From Nymphaea colorata (taxonomy: Eukaryota; Streptophyta; Magnoliopsida; Nymphaeales; Nymphaeaceae), in the NCBI RefSeq assembly GCF_008831285.2, contig NC_045143.1, positions 2,861,503 through 2,925,502 of the forward strand: DNA of 64,000 bases, read 5' to 3'. Of this stretch, positions 46,954-58,737 are shown piece by piece (within the stretch, counting starts at the first letter, position 1; each line of letters begins with the position of its first letter). The notes beneath the pieces were generated by a model that was given only the letters and a program-made list of their open reading frames with translations, had not been told where the DNA came from and searched no databases. Both the position numbers and the translations under genes were made by a program.

Positions 46954-49576
46954 CCCATTTGGTTTTCCTCAACCATTTGACCTCAAAAGATCCAAACACA
47001 CTCCTCCTTAATGACAACCAGAACTAAGTCAGTAGTTCCAGAAGGCAAGGAGGACTTTTCATTACTTCGATCCCTTACACACAGTTTAATAGCAGAAGGC
47101 ATAAACCAAGATCGATTGCCAGAAAGTATCATCAAAGATCAGCTTTCTCTATGTTGTTACCGCTGATTAAGTTAGAGTTCAATCTCTGAAAATTTCTGCA
47201 AAACGGCCAACAAAGATTTGGTGGGCGAATTTTCTCAAGCACAGAAGAATCCCAAACTCCAGAAAGGATAGGATTAAACGAGAAATCAGCAAGTAAGAAA
47301 ATAAAAGAGAAAGCCAGGGGATAAGCTCAAATTCACCTTCTGAATATTGGAAGAGAAAAGAGATACATCGTTCAAATGTTGACAACTTACCACATCAGAC
47401 CGTTCCACAGAACATATATTGGCCTAAAAAGACTCCCTGACCTCAATAATCTAAAAACTTCATCATGTTAATTCCTCCGATTCGAAGATTAACATACCAT
47501 CCAAACAGCAAAGCAATAGCTTTTTCACAAATTTTTAATAAATTAAGTAATTTCACGTCCAGACTTCGAACAGAAAATCACATCCGCTTAGGAAAAGTGA
47601 TCTTAGCATCCAAAACACAAAAAAGAATCGCCGTTTTACTGTTGGACATAAGCCTAAAGGGAAGCACAACGCATATAAACCAAATTCTGCACAAAAGCTC
47701 CTCGCAGAAGCACCATTAACGGCTACTTCAAGTCAGCTGCTGAAAAAAGCTACAGTTTTCAGCTGAAACAGGGCGGTTTTCGAGTTCAGAATTGAAGAAC
47801 CGGCTAGATCGTCGAGATTCCTACATATTTAAACTTAAACTTTCAACATTTCCAGCTAGATTCTACCGGGAACTGACGATAAAGAATCCGAGCGTCTAGG
47901 TTGCGGCACAACTCACCGGCGAGCGCACTACCGTGGGGAAGAAGGAAGGTACTTCAAAGATCAAACTTCCCTTCTCCCACCCGTCCCATCCCTTTTCTTT
48001 GTTCCGAAGAAAGGAAGCCGCGTGAAGGGGCTCTCCCTGTCTGGAATTTCCAGAGAAAAACAGAGAGCGATCTCCTGTCACGTTATTTCAAGTTTTTATT
48101 CATTTGAAGCTGAGAAATATAAAATTAACCTTCAGGTGGAGGAGTATTTACGGAGACGCCATTATCAGTGGCGGAGCGAAGTAAACAAAGTCGACGGATC
48201 CAAATTTGTCATTCGCGATCTATGATGTGGAGATGGCGACACATCACAATATGGTATGCATGGTCGATGATGATGATGATGATGTTGACCATGATCACAT
48301 CACCACCGGATGACTTCGAGTTCGAGACAGAGCTTAGAAGAGGCATTCATACTTAATTTAAGTTAGCATTTATTATTTCTTGTTACTGTTTGAGTTTAAA
48401 TGAGATTTTGAATGGCATTGAAGCGGAGTTAGAAATTTACGTGCAAGATTTACAGTAACTCCGAAGTATGAATTACTGAAATTTCTTTAAACTGAAAGAA
48501 CCATATTTGTTTAAACAAAAAATGATTTTAGCTCACATAAGATGTCACTAAATGGTACTAATGATCATGCTATCCCACATTTTAAGTGATTCTATGTTAC
48601 TGCTCCTAAGACAAGTAACAAACAGGGCCGACAGGATTTGAAAGACATTTTTGTTTTCAAAATAAATGCACTATAAAAGACAATAATGAGAGTTATAGAC
48701 CAACGGAACTGTGGCGAATAAGCTTTACGATCGAGAGGAAAACAGCTAGTGATTGAAAGTTGAGTCATGACCAACCAAATTGCGATCTCAATGTAAAACA
48801 CCGATTAGTGGTTTTCCAGGCACTGGAACACTTCATTGGTGGATTTCTGTCAGCAGAACATGAACAAGAATTGATTGACCGACCGGTCTCTAATATTTAC
48901 ATTTTTAAGAAATTCATTCTTTCGTTGTTTTAGCTCAGATTAGCAGCTGTTCATCTAAACAAAATGAGTTCATCTCATTTGAAAATACCTATGCACTTAT
49001 TTGATTCTTTCCTTTCTTTCTCTTAGAAGGGTGGGTTGCTGTTTCATTGAATGACAGAAGGTGTTGACGGACAATTTGATTGCGATGGCTGATTCAGGAT
49101 ACTTAAGAACAAAACAAGAATGGATCTGTAAACAGTAATCAGGCAAGGTTGGAGCTGCCTGCAATTTAGACATGAGTTTCATAAAGCCATCCGGGAGAAA
49201 CAGGCTTGAAGGATGTTGGGTGTGTGAAAGAGCAAGGCAAGGAAGGTTGTTTGATGAAAAGAGAATATGTCCACTGCCAACTTCCTGGTTAAACGATGAA
49301 AATGAAAATCCCAGATTGCACAGTCAAAATTTCTATTGACAAGCGCAAGCATGTTAGCATCTTCTTAACCAACATCAACATACAACACAATCTAAACTTC
49401 TTTGAGATAAGGAAGCTAAGAGTTAAGGCATATAGTTATGCCATTTAACTTCAACATAAAATTCATCATAATTCATAAGTCCAACCTTCCCACTTACATG
49501 CACCCAATTTGCAGCAAAAAGAGAAACTGATCTCAATCGCCATCAGAAATAACTTGCAGTCCGCAAGGATCTCTCT
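46954..49576. other. 5' region of the glycosyltransferase gene and intergenic
   Basis: A minus-strand GTGAGT donor at 47911-47916, after a moderately GC-rich stretch, suggests a non-coding first exon (about 48.05-47.92 kb) and a leader intron before the coding exon; the acceptor is not certain. 48.1-49.5 kb holds no recognisable gene. Confidence 0.4.
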
Positions 49577-51732
49577 TCAGAAAAACTTCAAAGCAAAAAA
49601 CTTCCTTTCTTGTCCGCTTGCCCTGAGCAGCTTTACTCTGTTCCATCTCCAAAGGAGCCCTCGCAGAGCACCTACCACTCCAGAGCCCACGACAAGTGCG
49701 AAAAGAGGCAATAGTGTTCGATTCTTGGATTTTCCAGGGGAAAACACCATCCAAGCAGCGGCCATGTAGTCTACCAACATAAACACCATACACACGATAA
49801 GGTATTTGCGAAGTCTTCTCCAGTGATGAACAAGCCCATGCTTATTCAGCGCAACAAAACTGAAGTGAAGGGTGATGATAAGGAGGGAGACGAGCAAGGC
49901 CAGGAAACTGAACACCACGAAGACGCTGAAGGCCCATGTATTGCTGAAAATGGCAGTTCCTGCCAACGGACCATCTTGGTATACGCCCCCCGGCGGGCTC
50001 GCCATTGTCGAGAAGGTCACGGTAGCGATTAGAACGGCCACCACGATGATGGTGTTCTGACCGTTTCGGAATTCTTCGTCAGGGGCTTCATAGATGGGTC
50101 GCCAGATGCGGAGTTCCCATCTTGATAACGCTTTGGCCTTCCGGAGGGTGGAGATCATTTGGTCAGCTTGAGGGGTTGTATCATAGTTGCTGATGGCAAT
50201 GTCCAGCGCAGTCATGCCTTCTCTGTTCAGTGCATTCACATAGACGAGCAGCTCCTCGAGAATGAAAGCCACCAACTAGAGTTGCAGAGAAAGAAAAAGG
50301 GAAAAGAATGAATAATGTGGAGTCAATCATCAATGTGGTATGAACTTCTTTACATAAAAACCAAAACCCCCAAAAAGGTAGCCCAACTGGTTGGTGGAGT
50401 TTTAAAGAGGGAGAGAGAGAGGTGTACTTGCAGATGTCCATTCATAACGCAGATATGCAAACTTGTGTTCCCTTCTTCATCCTGGAGGGAAAGAAGGCCT
50501 CGCTGGCGGTATCCTATGGCGAGACGCAAGAAGGACTCGTAGTGTCCATTCTTTGCCATAAAATGGAAGATGGTCTCCCCTCTTCTTGTCAGAACACGAG
50601 CAGAGTTAGGATCATTGTCAAGAATCTTCCTCATGATATCCGTCCACCCGTTCTTCGCAGCAAGATGTAAAGGAGTTATTCCTTCACCGTCAGGCTTAAC
50701 CGCAATGCTGGGGTTGGAATTCAACAGCATTTCTGCTGCAGAGAGGTTCCCACTTAAGCACGACTCATGAAAAGGCGTATGCCCGAACTCATTTTCCTCT
50801 GCTGCTAACATCGGCCATTTCTCCACCAATGCTCTGACTATCTCTGTGTTGATACATCAATGGAGAAAAAGGTGAAAAAAAGGGGAAACATCTACGTGGA
50901 AGGAGGTCTAAGTAGAAACTGCTGGTATGACAAGTTTTGTTGGAAGGTTACACTAATGAGCACGCATAGAAGGCGTCCAGTTACCTCTTATCTTGAATTC
51001 ACAAATTTGATTCGTCATGCTTTTCTCGATTTGACAAAAGTGATTCCTCAAACTAACTACGCTTATGAGTTTAAATCTTAAATCCATGGATATCAAATCC
51101 TGTAAATGGAAGATCAAGCTAAACCAAAGCAGGCAAACGAGTACAATGATGATTTCAACTGTCCACACTTAAGCCCCAAGTGTATATCTTAAATCCGGCT
51201 TGTAATATCTTTAGTTTCATCGATCGTGAGCTTCAGCAGAAAGCAGAAACCTTTTGCTGCATCAGCAAACACGTCACGTGATGAACAGAACCGGAAAGCC
51301 CCCACAGTCCAGACCGTTTTCCTTTCCAGTATCACATTACAAAGAGGAAATGGCTGTAATGGGCTTGATTAAGAGAATGGAAAGGGGCATACCATGGTGT
51401 CCTGCCAAGGCTGCAGCATGGACTGCGAGACGATCTACGGTGACCGGAGAAGCAGAAGCAGAAAGTAGTCGATTCACCACAGAGAGATGGCCAAGCTTGC
51501 AAGCCAGGAGGAGTGGGCTCTCCCCATTGGAGTTCTGCCAGGTTGAGAGCTCTGGTTTCACATTCAGCAGATAACGAACGATTTCCGCCTGTCCTTCTCG
51601 AGCAGCCAGATGCAGTGATGTGTCTTGAGATGACGATGTTAGTTGGTCGAGGATGCCGGGCTGGTTCTCCGTCAACTGCTGCAGTCTACTCTTGTCGCCG
51701 GAGATGCAGGCATCGTGGAGCCGTTGGTCCAT
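49577..51732 (-). CDS. Ankyrin-repeat membrane protein with PGG domain (ACD6-like), 484 aa
   Basis: Plant ankyrin-PGG proteins have cytosolic ankyrin repeats and four C-terminal membrane helices; characterised members act in defence and stress signalling. Exons on the minus strand: 51732-51393, 50843-50428 and 50275-49577, GT-AG with phases closing. Ankyrin signatures are [100 protein letters not shown] and [14 protein letters not shown]. The PGG domain starts near [20 protein letters not shown], followed by PPGG at about 346-349, and three more hydrophobic segments follow. The start [13 protein letters not shown] is typical of the family; an in-frame ATG 28 codons upstream (51816) would give 512 aa. 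The gene appears intact. This family is usually tandemly duplicated, but only one copy is seen here. Confidence 0.92.
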
Positions 51733-54542
51733 ATCCTGCTGTCTCTTTCCGGTCATCAGTAAGAAAGTCGAACCGCACTGGAACGCGGACGGTTTTATTA
51801 AAGGGGAAATTTTCATTTCAGGCCTGGCCTTTGTATGTAATCTGAAGTAACGGCCTCAAGTTAACTTTTTCCGATAGGAGAGGAATTTTTGCTTGAAATC
51901 TCCAGGAAGGTGTTGACAGTGACTGATTCGCTTGAAGCACCACCTCTTGGAAGATGTTCAAATAAGAGAGAGGTTCAGTTGGACACGAAGTTCTCATATT
52001 TGAAAGAAGAAAATGGGCTTGAGATGAAAAGAAATAATCCGGAGTTAATTAAAAAAAGAAGGAACCTCTCTTTTTTTTTTTTTAAAACTTCTTTTTAATT
52101 AAAAATAAGGCAGATGCAAACTTTGGCAAGATTTTGTCAACTAATGTCAACTTGAGCTTGCAGTCAAGTGGGCCAAACCTTGGTGCTCTTCTATTTTTTG
52201 TATTTTTTTTATTAAAAATTACGTGAGTCTTTGCCTTATTGTGTGTTTAAATATCGTTTCAAACCAATGTCAAAATCCAACAAAAACAATATATGAAATT
52301 TGAGTTGATTCATAAAGCCTTAAAACAAATGAATATAGGTTCGAGATAGATTCTAAAACACTCACAACCCACTCATACGCTTGAACTTTTGGTCTCATGG
52401 ATCCTAACCCACCTCCCATAAGTGTTTACAAAAACTAAAACAACAACAACTTAACAACGCATTTTTAAACTCTTGAAGACCTCTCAAAATTTTCAATACA
52501 TGACCAAACTTTTGGGTGTTACATAACTCACTCCCACATCGAGCTCCGACGTTTTCGATGGATCTCTACTTAACTCTTAGTAGTTTCGGTTGCAGCATAA
52601 AAAAAAAGCTGAAAACCAAACTCATCCATTAAACTAGACATTGAGAGTTTTTGCATCCACCATAGCTTGCTAAATTGTGTATCTAAAACTTATTGATTGT
52701 TTAAACAATAAATTTCATACCATAAACAACGCAACACTTTGACATAAACATGTTTGTTAAGTGGATGTACTAGTGTCTATGCCGGAAATTTGATACAGTA
52801 ATCCGACCATGACATTTAGTTGTACAATATTTTGACGTTAGTTTATCTACTAGGAGTACAAAACAAAACTGCACACCCATTCGGTGGAGATTAACTTTCA
52901 TAATAAATAATCTGGGTTTGAGTTAAGGGATTCTATCATGGCGTTCAGGTCAAGTCAATGTTTACTTCCACACGCTGCTGCCCTGGAATGAAACTGGTGA
53001 GAAGTGTGACACTCTGAGATTTGTGACGGTTGCTTAGTTCTGGCCGTTCGGTAGCAGTAACACATTATCATTGATGCATGCATCTACCCTAAAAACCAAG
53101 CATGTTAATGAAGCATCAAAACAAAGGTTTTATAAATGTACTCCATTTATGAGACCGTAACAATGTGTTAATGTTGCTAAACAACCATTCAAGGATCACT
53201 TTAGTTTGTTCATAAGAAAAATTTCACCAAAAAAACTTTGTAAATGGCTGTCAACTTTTAAGAGTGTGTACATGAGTTGGAAGGTCGATTTGAGGCTGTT
53301 TGGCATTAGAAATACCTTATGGGTGTTCCATGAATCTAATCCAAATCTGGAGTGGATTCATAAAACACTTTTTATGAAACAAATGTTCTATCAATTCACC
53401 TTAAATTTGGAGCAGATTCATGTAACACCCGTATCGTGTTCCTAATGTCAAATAGCCTCCTTGCCAGTTGAGAGACATCTTATGCTGCTCTCCCCTACTA
53501 GCATGTTCTCAGCAAACTCCCTACTAGCATGTTCTCAGCAAACTCCGCAGGCCTGTCGGGACACGTATAATCAGGGGCAACCAAAAAGACCCTCATTAAT
53601 AAAATGTTTTTGTTAGATTTTCCCAGTTTGCTGCATATTATATATATATATATATAGTGCACATGAATCTTTGTTATAAATGGGAAGCAAGGTAGTTGAA
53701 CTGGTAGGTTAGAGTGCATACATAACCTAAATTTGCCGTTAGTTCGAGTAAGGTTGCCTCTCTCTCTTAATTAAATGGTGTAACTCTGAACAAGTTAAAA
53801 GGATGAGAGTGGGCAAAGGGTGGCCTGATTAATTTATATTATCCATTTAGCCAAGTGCCAAACCAGTGCTACCAGAATTGGGCTGAATTGACAGATTCGG
53901 ATTGAATAAGTGGTAAACCGATTCAATTCGATGACCAATTTAAGAGCATGCATGTCTGGTCATGACTTTTCTACTATTTTCATAAAAATTAATATTTTTT
54001 TTCACTTTAAACTATTTTCTATATTTTCCATTTGATTTTAAAAAATGATCTTTTTGAATATTCTTCATTGATGCGATTGAATCGCTAACTTAGCCGATCA
54101 ACTTATCAATTCGTGGCTTTGGCGGGTTTGAGTCCGTAAGTGATTTTGACAAAATTGTGCCTAACAAGATCAGTACTCGTTTCATGCAACTTCACTCTTT
54201 AAATTAGTTAGCATACTTCGATTTTACCAAGAGCAGGAAGACATGTGAAATCAGAAAATCTAACCAAGGGCTGTTTTGTTTTGTCATAAAAGGATTCAGG
54301 TTTACCTGGAGACTGGAGTTTCTCAAGAAAATAAAATTTCACACAAGAAAATGGATTCAAACACTGTACCTAAAGGTAAAGTATGCTCTTAAGGCCCGTT
54401 TGATGGCCTTGAAAAGCACCGTGGCTGAAGAAAAACATTCAAATTTTTAAAGTTTTTTTTATGCCGTTAAACATTTTTTTAATGCCGAAATCAATTTTTT
54501 TTTTCGGAATTATGTTTCTACCTTTTGCCCGTTAGGGCACCC
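51733..54542. other. Intergenic, no supported gene
   Basis: AT-rich. It holds a 26-bp tandem duplication at 53493-53546, a TA tract at 53636-53656, and a possible tRNA-derived SINE piece near 53685-53770 with a B-box-like gttagttcgagtaagg. No gene was recognised. Confidence 0.5.
53493..53546. repeat. 26-bp tandem duplication
   Basis: ccctactagcatgttctcag with caaact occurs twice in direct succession. Confidence 0.93.
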
Positions 54543-54776
54543 ACGCATCGCCTCCCTCCTACTGCATCTGCCTCCCTTCGTTGCCTCCCTCCTGCTAGAT
54601 GCTCGTCGTCTCTCTCGCACCCACGCATGGCCTCCCTCCTGCCGCAGCTGCCTCCCTTCATTGCCTCCCTTCTGCCAGATGCTCGTCGTCTCTCTCCCAC
54701 CCACACATCGCCTCCCTCCTGCCACAGCTGCCTCCCTTCGTTGCCTCCCTCCTACCAGATCCATGTCGTCTCTCTC
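54543..54776. repeat. 80-bp minisatellite, three copies
   Basis: Copies start at 54543, 54623 and 54703, exactly 80 bp apart. Each contains cgcctccctcct or ggcctccctcct, gctgcctccctt, ttgcctccct and gctcgtcgtctctct. The tract is pyrimidine-rich on the plus strand. It is open in several frames on both strands, so the long translations here are artefacts of composition. Confidence 0.92.
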
Positions 54777-55112
54777 CCCCTTTCACTCTTCTGCTCCCCT
54801 CCTCGTCTCTCCCGCCCTCTCGCTCTCCTCCTCCCCCTCGTCGTCCAGCTTGCCCTCTCACTCTCTTGCTCCCCTCGTCGTTTCTCTCGCCCTTTCACTT
54901 TCCTGCTCCCCTCGTCATCTCTCTTGCCCTCTCACTTTCCTTCTCCCCTTGTCGTTTCTCTTGCCCTCTCACTTTCCTTCTCCCCTCGTCGTCTCTCTCG
55001 CCCTCTCACTTTCATTCTCTCGTCGTCTATCTTGCCCTGTCACTTTCCTTCTCCCCTCGTCGTCTCTCTCGCCCTCTCACTTTCCTTCTCCCCTCATTGT
55101 CTCTCTAGCCGT
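54777..55112. repeat. 37-bp pyrimidine minisatellite, about nine copies
   Basis: The word gccctctcac or a close variant recurs at 54814, 54852, 54889, 54926, 54963, 55000, 55034, 55071 and 55108. Spacings are 38, 37, 37, 37, 37, 34, 37 and 37. The unit is roughly cgccctctcactttccttct followed by cccctcgtcgtctctct. It directly continues the 80-bp array, which shares the gtcgtctctct part, so one may have seeded the other. Confidence 0.93.
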
Positions 55113-55253
55113 CTCCTCTTGCTGGGTCTCACTTTCCTTTTATTATGACATCAAATAATTTTTTAAATATAAAATACATTTTTAATAATAAAATATATAT
55201 TATTATTAAAACGAACTCCAACTAATTTTTTCAAGCTGGAGCCGAACTCAATC

Positions 55254-55502
55254 TAAGGGTAGGCATCGGGCCGGCTTGATGTTTGAAACTCGAACTCAGA
55301 CCTGGTACCCAAAACCAGGGTTTCGGCTACGCCCGACCCAGTTATAATAAAAAATATTTTTTAAAATATAAAATAAAATTTTGACTATAAAATAAAGATT
55401 TTTTTATTACAAACGGGTTTGACCGAAACCTAAAACCTAAATATCGAGCCGGGCCAGGCCCAAGTTTTGGGCCCCACTGATTCAACCCGATGCCCACTTC
55501 TA
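55254..55502. mobile_element. Short hAT-like non-autonomous element
   Basis: The left end taagggtaggcatcggg and the reverse complement of the right end, tagaagtgggcatcggg, form imperfect 17-bp inverted repeats enclosing about 249 bp with GC-rich shoulders and an A/T core. The form TAGGGGTGGGCA-like is common for plant hAT elements. Flanks (ctcaat left, gtcaat right) are only partly alike, so a clean 8-bp target duplication is not proven. Confidence 0.6.
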
Positions 55503-56274
55503 GTCAATATATCCAAGTTGAATTAGATATCCTACCAAACCGTTTCCAAAAAATCGAATATATATATAAAAAATTAATATCCAATTAACAAATTGGATCA
55601 GATATCCAAATATATGTCACTCTGTCACTAGTTGGATTTCTATAGGACTTATGGTTTCTATGCTAATAAGAAAAATTTTGTCGTCTAACACCACCCCATG
55701 GGAGGCCATCAACTTCCAATGTTATAAGAAAAAGCATTTTAAATAAAATATAAATTTTATCATAAGTTGTATTTAAGAAAAATACTTATTTATAGTATAA
55801 AAAAATTGGTGTCATAAGGGCCGTTTATTTTTTTTCTTAATTACAAGAAAAACATGTTAACCTCAAAAAATGACTAACTTGGTGTATGATTCCGACTAAA
55901 ACATTGTTGAGACCATATATATATATATATATATGGGCCAATTATATAAAAAATCACTTCAACAATCAATTTCAAATGGTCTGACTGGTTTTTATCACTG
56001 GCCTAGTGGTTTGGGATCTACTAATTGTGCAAAAAAAAAAAAATGATTTGCATTCAAGCTGTCATTTTCGAGTGTAAATTAACAAAAAAAAAAAATTTCT
56101 TGTGTAATCTAAATAGAAAATAAAATAATTTGGGCTGAAAAGGATAGAACTGAATCCATACCAAATCTTTAAGTGTTTCCTGCCCTCCAGTTGCTCAAAT
56201 AAAAGTTTGAGCCACCCAAATAAAAGTTTGAGCCACCCAAGCGGTATCTACTAAATTTTGCATTCCTTGTACAA
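55503..56274. other. Intergenic, AT-rich
   Basis: No gene signal. It includes a TA tract at about 55914-55934 and a 21-bp duplication (aaataaaagtttgagccacc) at about 56198-56240. Confidence 0.5.
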
Positions 56275-56640
56275 AGAAGAAAAACAAACAAGTTCTTGCA
56301 ATTTCATTGACCAAAAGCTTTGGGAGCTAGCTAGTTCGGAAGCACCTTCAGCAAACAGAGCACTCATGGCGGCCCACCGTCATCGGGCGCTTCTGAACGG
56401 CAGACCCACCAACATCAGAGCACTGCATTTTGCATCGGCCACTATGGCTGCCGAGTGCTTTGAACGAACGAAACCTGCGATGTGCAAGAAATGTCGAGGC
56501 CTGATCGGGCGGCCCGAATCAGCCCATAACTTAAAAATAATATTTACTATTAAATATATGTTATATTCAAAAAAATTATTTTATGTTTATAAAAAAAATA
56601 TTTTATATTTGCAATTTTTTTTATTATAACCGACCCAGGC
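56275..56640 (-). pseudogene. C2H2 zinc-finger fragment joined to repeat, copy a
   Basis: The minus strand includes VGRHECSVC, then a stop, RCF, a further stop, and a tail shared with copy b. The preceding GSAVQKR matches the zinc-finger fragment at 9.3 kb (AVQKRLVTVGRHEC). On the + strand side (after about 56.5 kb) it is bordered by gggcggcccgaatcagccca and an A/T-rich core. It is clearly non-functional. Confidence 0.65.
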
Positions 56641-56692
56641 TCCACTTAAGAAAATGCAACGAATCTGCATTCATTTGTCAGTATTCTATATT

Positions 56693-56990
56693 TACCTTCC
56701 TTGATCTCTTACGGGATTGAACCGAGCAAACTCCTCTTTCAATCTGGATGCAATTCCCATCTAAGGCCGTACAAAACGCTCCTCCCGAGCATCCTTTTTG
56801 AAACGTTTGGATGATGAAGTAAATCTTGAAAATGAAGGTGTAACGGAAGGTGCAGACTTCTCTACGAAATCCAACTGTAAGAACTTGGCCAGTGCCCGAT
56901 GCCTCGCGGTTTCCTTCAATCTCTTGCTTGAGTTTCCAACTCCTGTTGCATGCTGAAGAAGATCCTTGTATCTATAATCCTGTTTCTTAC
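56693..56990 (-). pseudogene. FDM-like: FDM/IDN2-like fragment, array copy 1, fused to zinc-finger fragment
   Basis: The minus strand reads KKQDYRYKDLLQHATGVGNS followed by SKRLKETARHRALAKFLQLD, the region after the zf-XS cysteines. Then comes a shortened XS start in which the WPWMGIVVNI segment is lost by a deletion of roughly 50 bp. The N terminus is missing: just before KKQD the frame continues from the zinc-finger fragment copy b (HECSACRRCFPT, CFVFLLC). A chimeric minus-strand frame of 128 codons therefore runs through the junction. Here the Gly codon of HATGVG is still GGA. Confidence 0.75.
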
Positions 56991-56992
56991 AA

Positions 56993-57360
56993 AGAAGAAA
57001 AACAAAACAAGTTCTTGCAATTCCATTGACCAAAAGCTTTGGGAGCTGGCCAGTCGGGAAGCACCTTCTGCAAGCAGAGCACTCATGGCGGCCCACCGTC
57101 ACCAGGCACTTCTGAACTGCAGACCCACCAACATCAGAGCACTGCATTTTGCATCGGCCACTATGGCTGCCGAGTGCTTTGAACGAACGAAACCTGCGAT
57201 GTGCAAGAAAGGTCGGGGCCCGACCGGGCGGCCCGAATCAGCTCATAACTTAAAAAAATATTTATTATTAAACATATGTTATATTCAAAAAAATTATTTT
57301 TATGTTTATAAAAAAAATATTTTATTTTTATAATTTTTTTTATTATAACCGACCCAGGCT
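56993..57360 (-). pseudogene. C2H2 zinc-finger fragment joined to repeat, copy b
   Basis: A duplicate of copy a about 718 bp away. The minus strand reads MQCSDVGGSAVQKCLVTVGR and then HECSACRRCFPT, open through the C-x2-C part. The second half of the finger (ALGGH) is replaced by unrelated sequence leading into FDM copy 1. It shares AVQK-LVTVGRHEC-CRRCFPT with the fragment at 9.3 kb. Confidence 0.7.
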
Positions 57361-57410
57361 CCACTTAAGAAATTGCAATGAATCTGCATTCATTTGTCAG
57401 TATTCTATAT

Positions 57411-57902
57411 TTACCTTCCTTGATCTCTTACGGGATTGAACTGAGCAAACTCCTCTTTCAATGTGTATGCAGTCGCAAAGTATTTTCCATCCTTCCTCTT
57501 GGCCTGGATATTCACAACGATTCCCATCCAAGGCCAAACGAAACGCTTCACCTGAGCATCCTTTTTGAAACGTTTGGATGATGGAACATATCTCGAAAAT
57601 GAAGGTGTAACGGAAGGTGCAGACTTCTCTACGAAATCCAACTGCAAGAACTTGGCCAGTGCCCGATGCCTCGCGGTTTCCTTCAATCTCTTGTTTGAGT
57701 TTCCAACTCCTGTTGCATGCTGAAGAAGATCCTTGTATCTATAATCCTATTTCTTCCTCCCAAGGCAGTAGGGGCACCTAAGGAAAACATAAAAGCTCCC
57801 GGTGAAGACATTCTTCTCCTTCAATTGCTCATATAGCTTCTCCACTCGCTCTTCGATTTCTCCCTCACTAAAATCACTGTAATCATCTGAACCAGGCGAC
57901 AT
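57411..57902 (-). pseudogene. FDM-like: FDM/IDN2-like 5' fragment, array copy 2
   Basis: IDN2/FDM proteins bind RNA duplexes in RNA-directed DNA methylation; the N terminus is a zf-XS finger followed by the XS domain. From ATG 57902 this copy reads MSPGSDDYSDFSEGEIEERV, then the finger RCPYCLGRKK with both cysteines. A TAG stop then replaces the Gln of KKQDYRYKD. After it come LLQHATGVGNSNKRLKETAR, FVWPWMGIVVNI (XS start) and EFAQFNPVRD. It ends GR and stop, or at a plausible gtaaat donor. The remaining XS, coiled coil and XH domains (about three quarters of the protein) are absent. It is the best-preserved copy, with one nonsense change. Confidence 0.85.
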
Positions 57903-58132
57903 CCCCTACAACACAAAGCAAATCACCTAACTAGAAAACCAAAACTGACCAACAAAATTGATGATACCAAAACTGACCAACAAAATTGATGATCATGGAA
58001 ATGATTTACAACAAACTTTAAAGCACAAACTAGGCAAAACAAGCCGAGGGTGGAACATTCTCCACAAAAATATATATGAAAAGAATATCTGTTGTGCAAC
58101 CAAATCCAACAGCATCGCATATGCTCCTCCCT

Positions 58133-58142
58133 CTTATATAAG
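58133..58142 (-). promoter_or_regulatory. TATA box of array copy 2
   Basis: The palindrome cttatataag lies about 235 bp upstream of ATG 57902. A 28-bp tandem duplication (accaaaactgaccaacaaaa) lies between them. Confidence 0.55.
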
Positions 58143-58737
58143 AAGCGCTAGTCTCACCCCCCCACACCACACTCATTAATTAATTTTCCTTTTCCGTCAA
58201 AATGCACATATTTTGGCTCATTATGCTCTTTAAAAGGTGTAAATTCTAATTAAGTTCAAAAAAGGTTGCAGTTTAAATTTGATATTTCGCTACTATGCAC
58301 CCACAAGGATGAAATAAATATACTAGAACATGACTAACAACGTGTAAACACAGAAACAGAGTATATGACATCTGATTGTGAAAATTATATTTTAGAAGAG
58401 AAAACGTGTAAACGTGTAAAGATCTGGCAGATTATTAGTGCAATCGACCAACAAAATGTGGTATTTAATTGGATAACTCTCCCTTCATAATCGTTAAAGT
58501 TCCTAGATCTGGAGTTCTCGTTTATATGTCCTGCAGGGTCACTAGTAGTAGTTGGATTGAAATCTTAGCATCTCGGCTCATCTATTTCTTATTAAATATA
58601 TGTTATATTCAAAAAAAATATTTTTTATGTTTGTAAAAAAAACTATTTTATATTTACAATTTTTTTTTATTTTAACCGAGCCAGGCTCCACTTAAGAAAT
58701 TGCAACGAATCTGCATTCATTTGTCAGTATTCTATAT

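Noticed and set aside
53685-53770. tRNA-like sequence with a B-box-like gttagttcgagtaagg; similar single B-box words near 5430, 10930, 14490 and 43725
   Set aside because: No complete cloverleaf or clear A box at the proper spacing; at best old SINE remnants, not tRNA genes.
54391-54410. ggcccgtttgatggcc, resembling a MITE terminal repeat
   Set aside because: No matching inverted partner or target-site duplication was found nearby.
54525-55158. Several overlapping open frames of 165-207 codons in the pyrimidine-rich tract, and minus-strand Arg/Gly-rich frames
   Set aside because: They are open because the 80-bp and 37-bp repeats contain almost no stop codons in several frames; no domain, and all phases are equally open.
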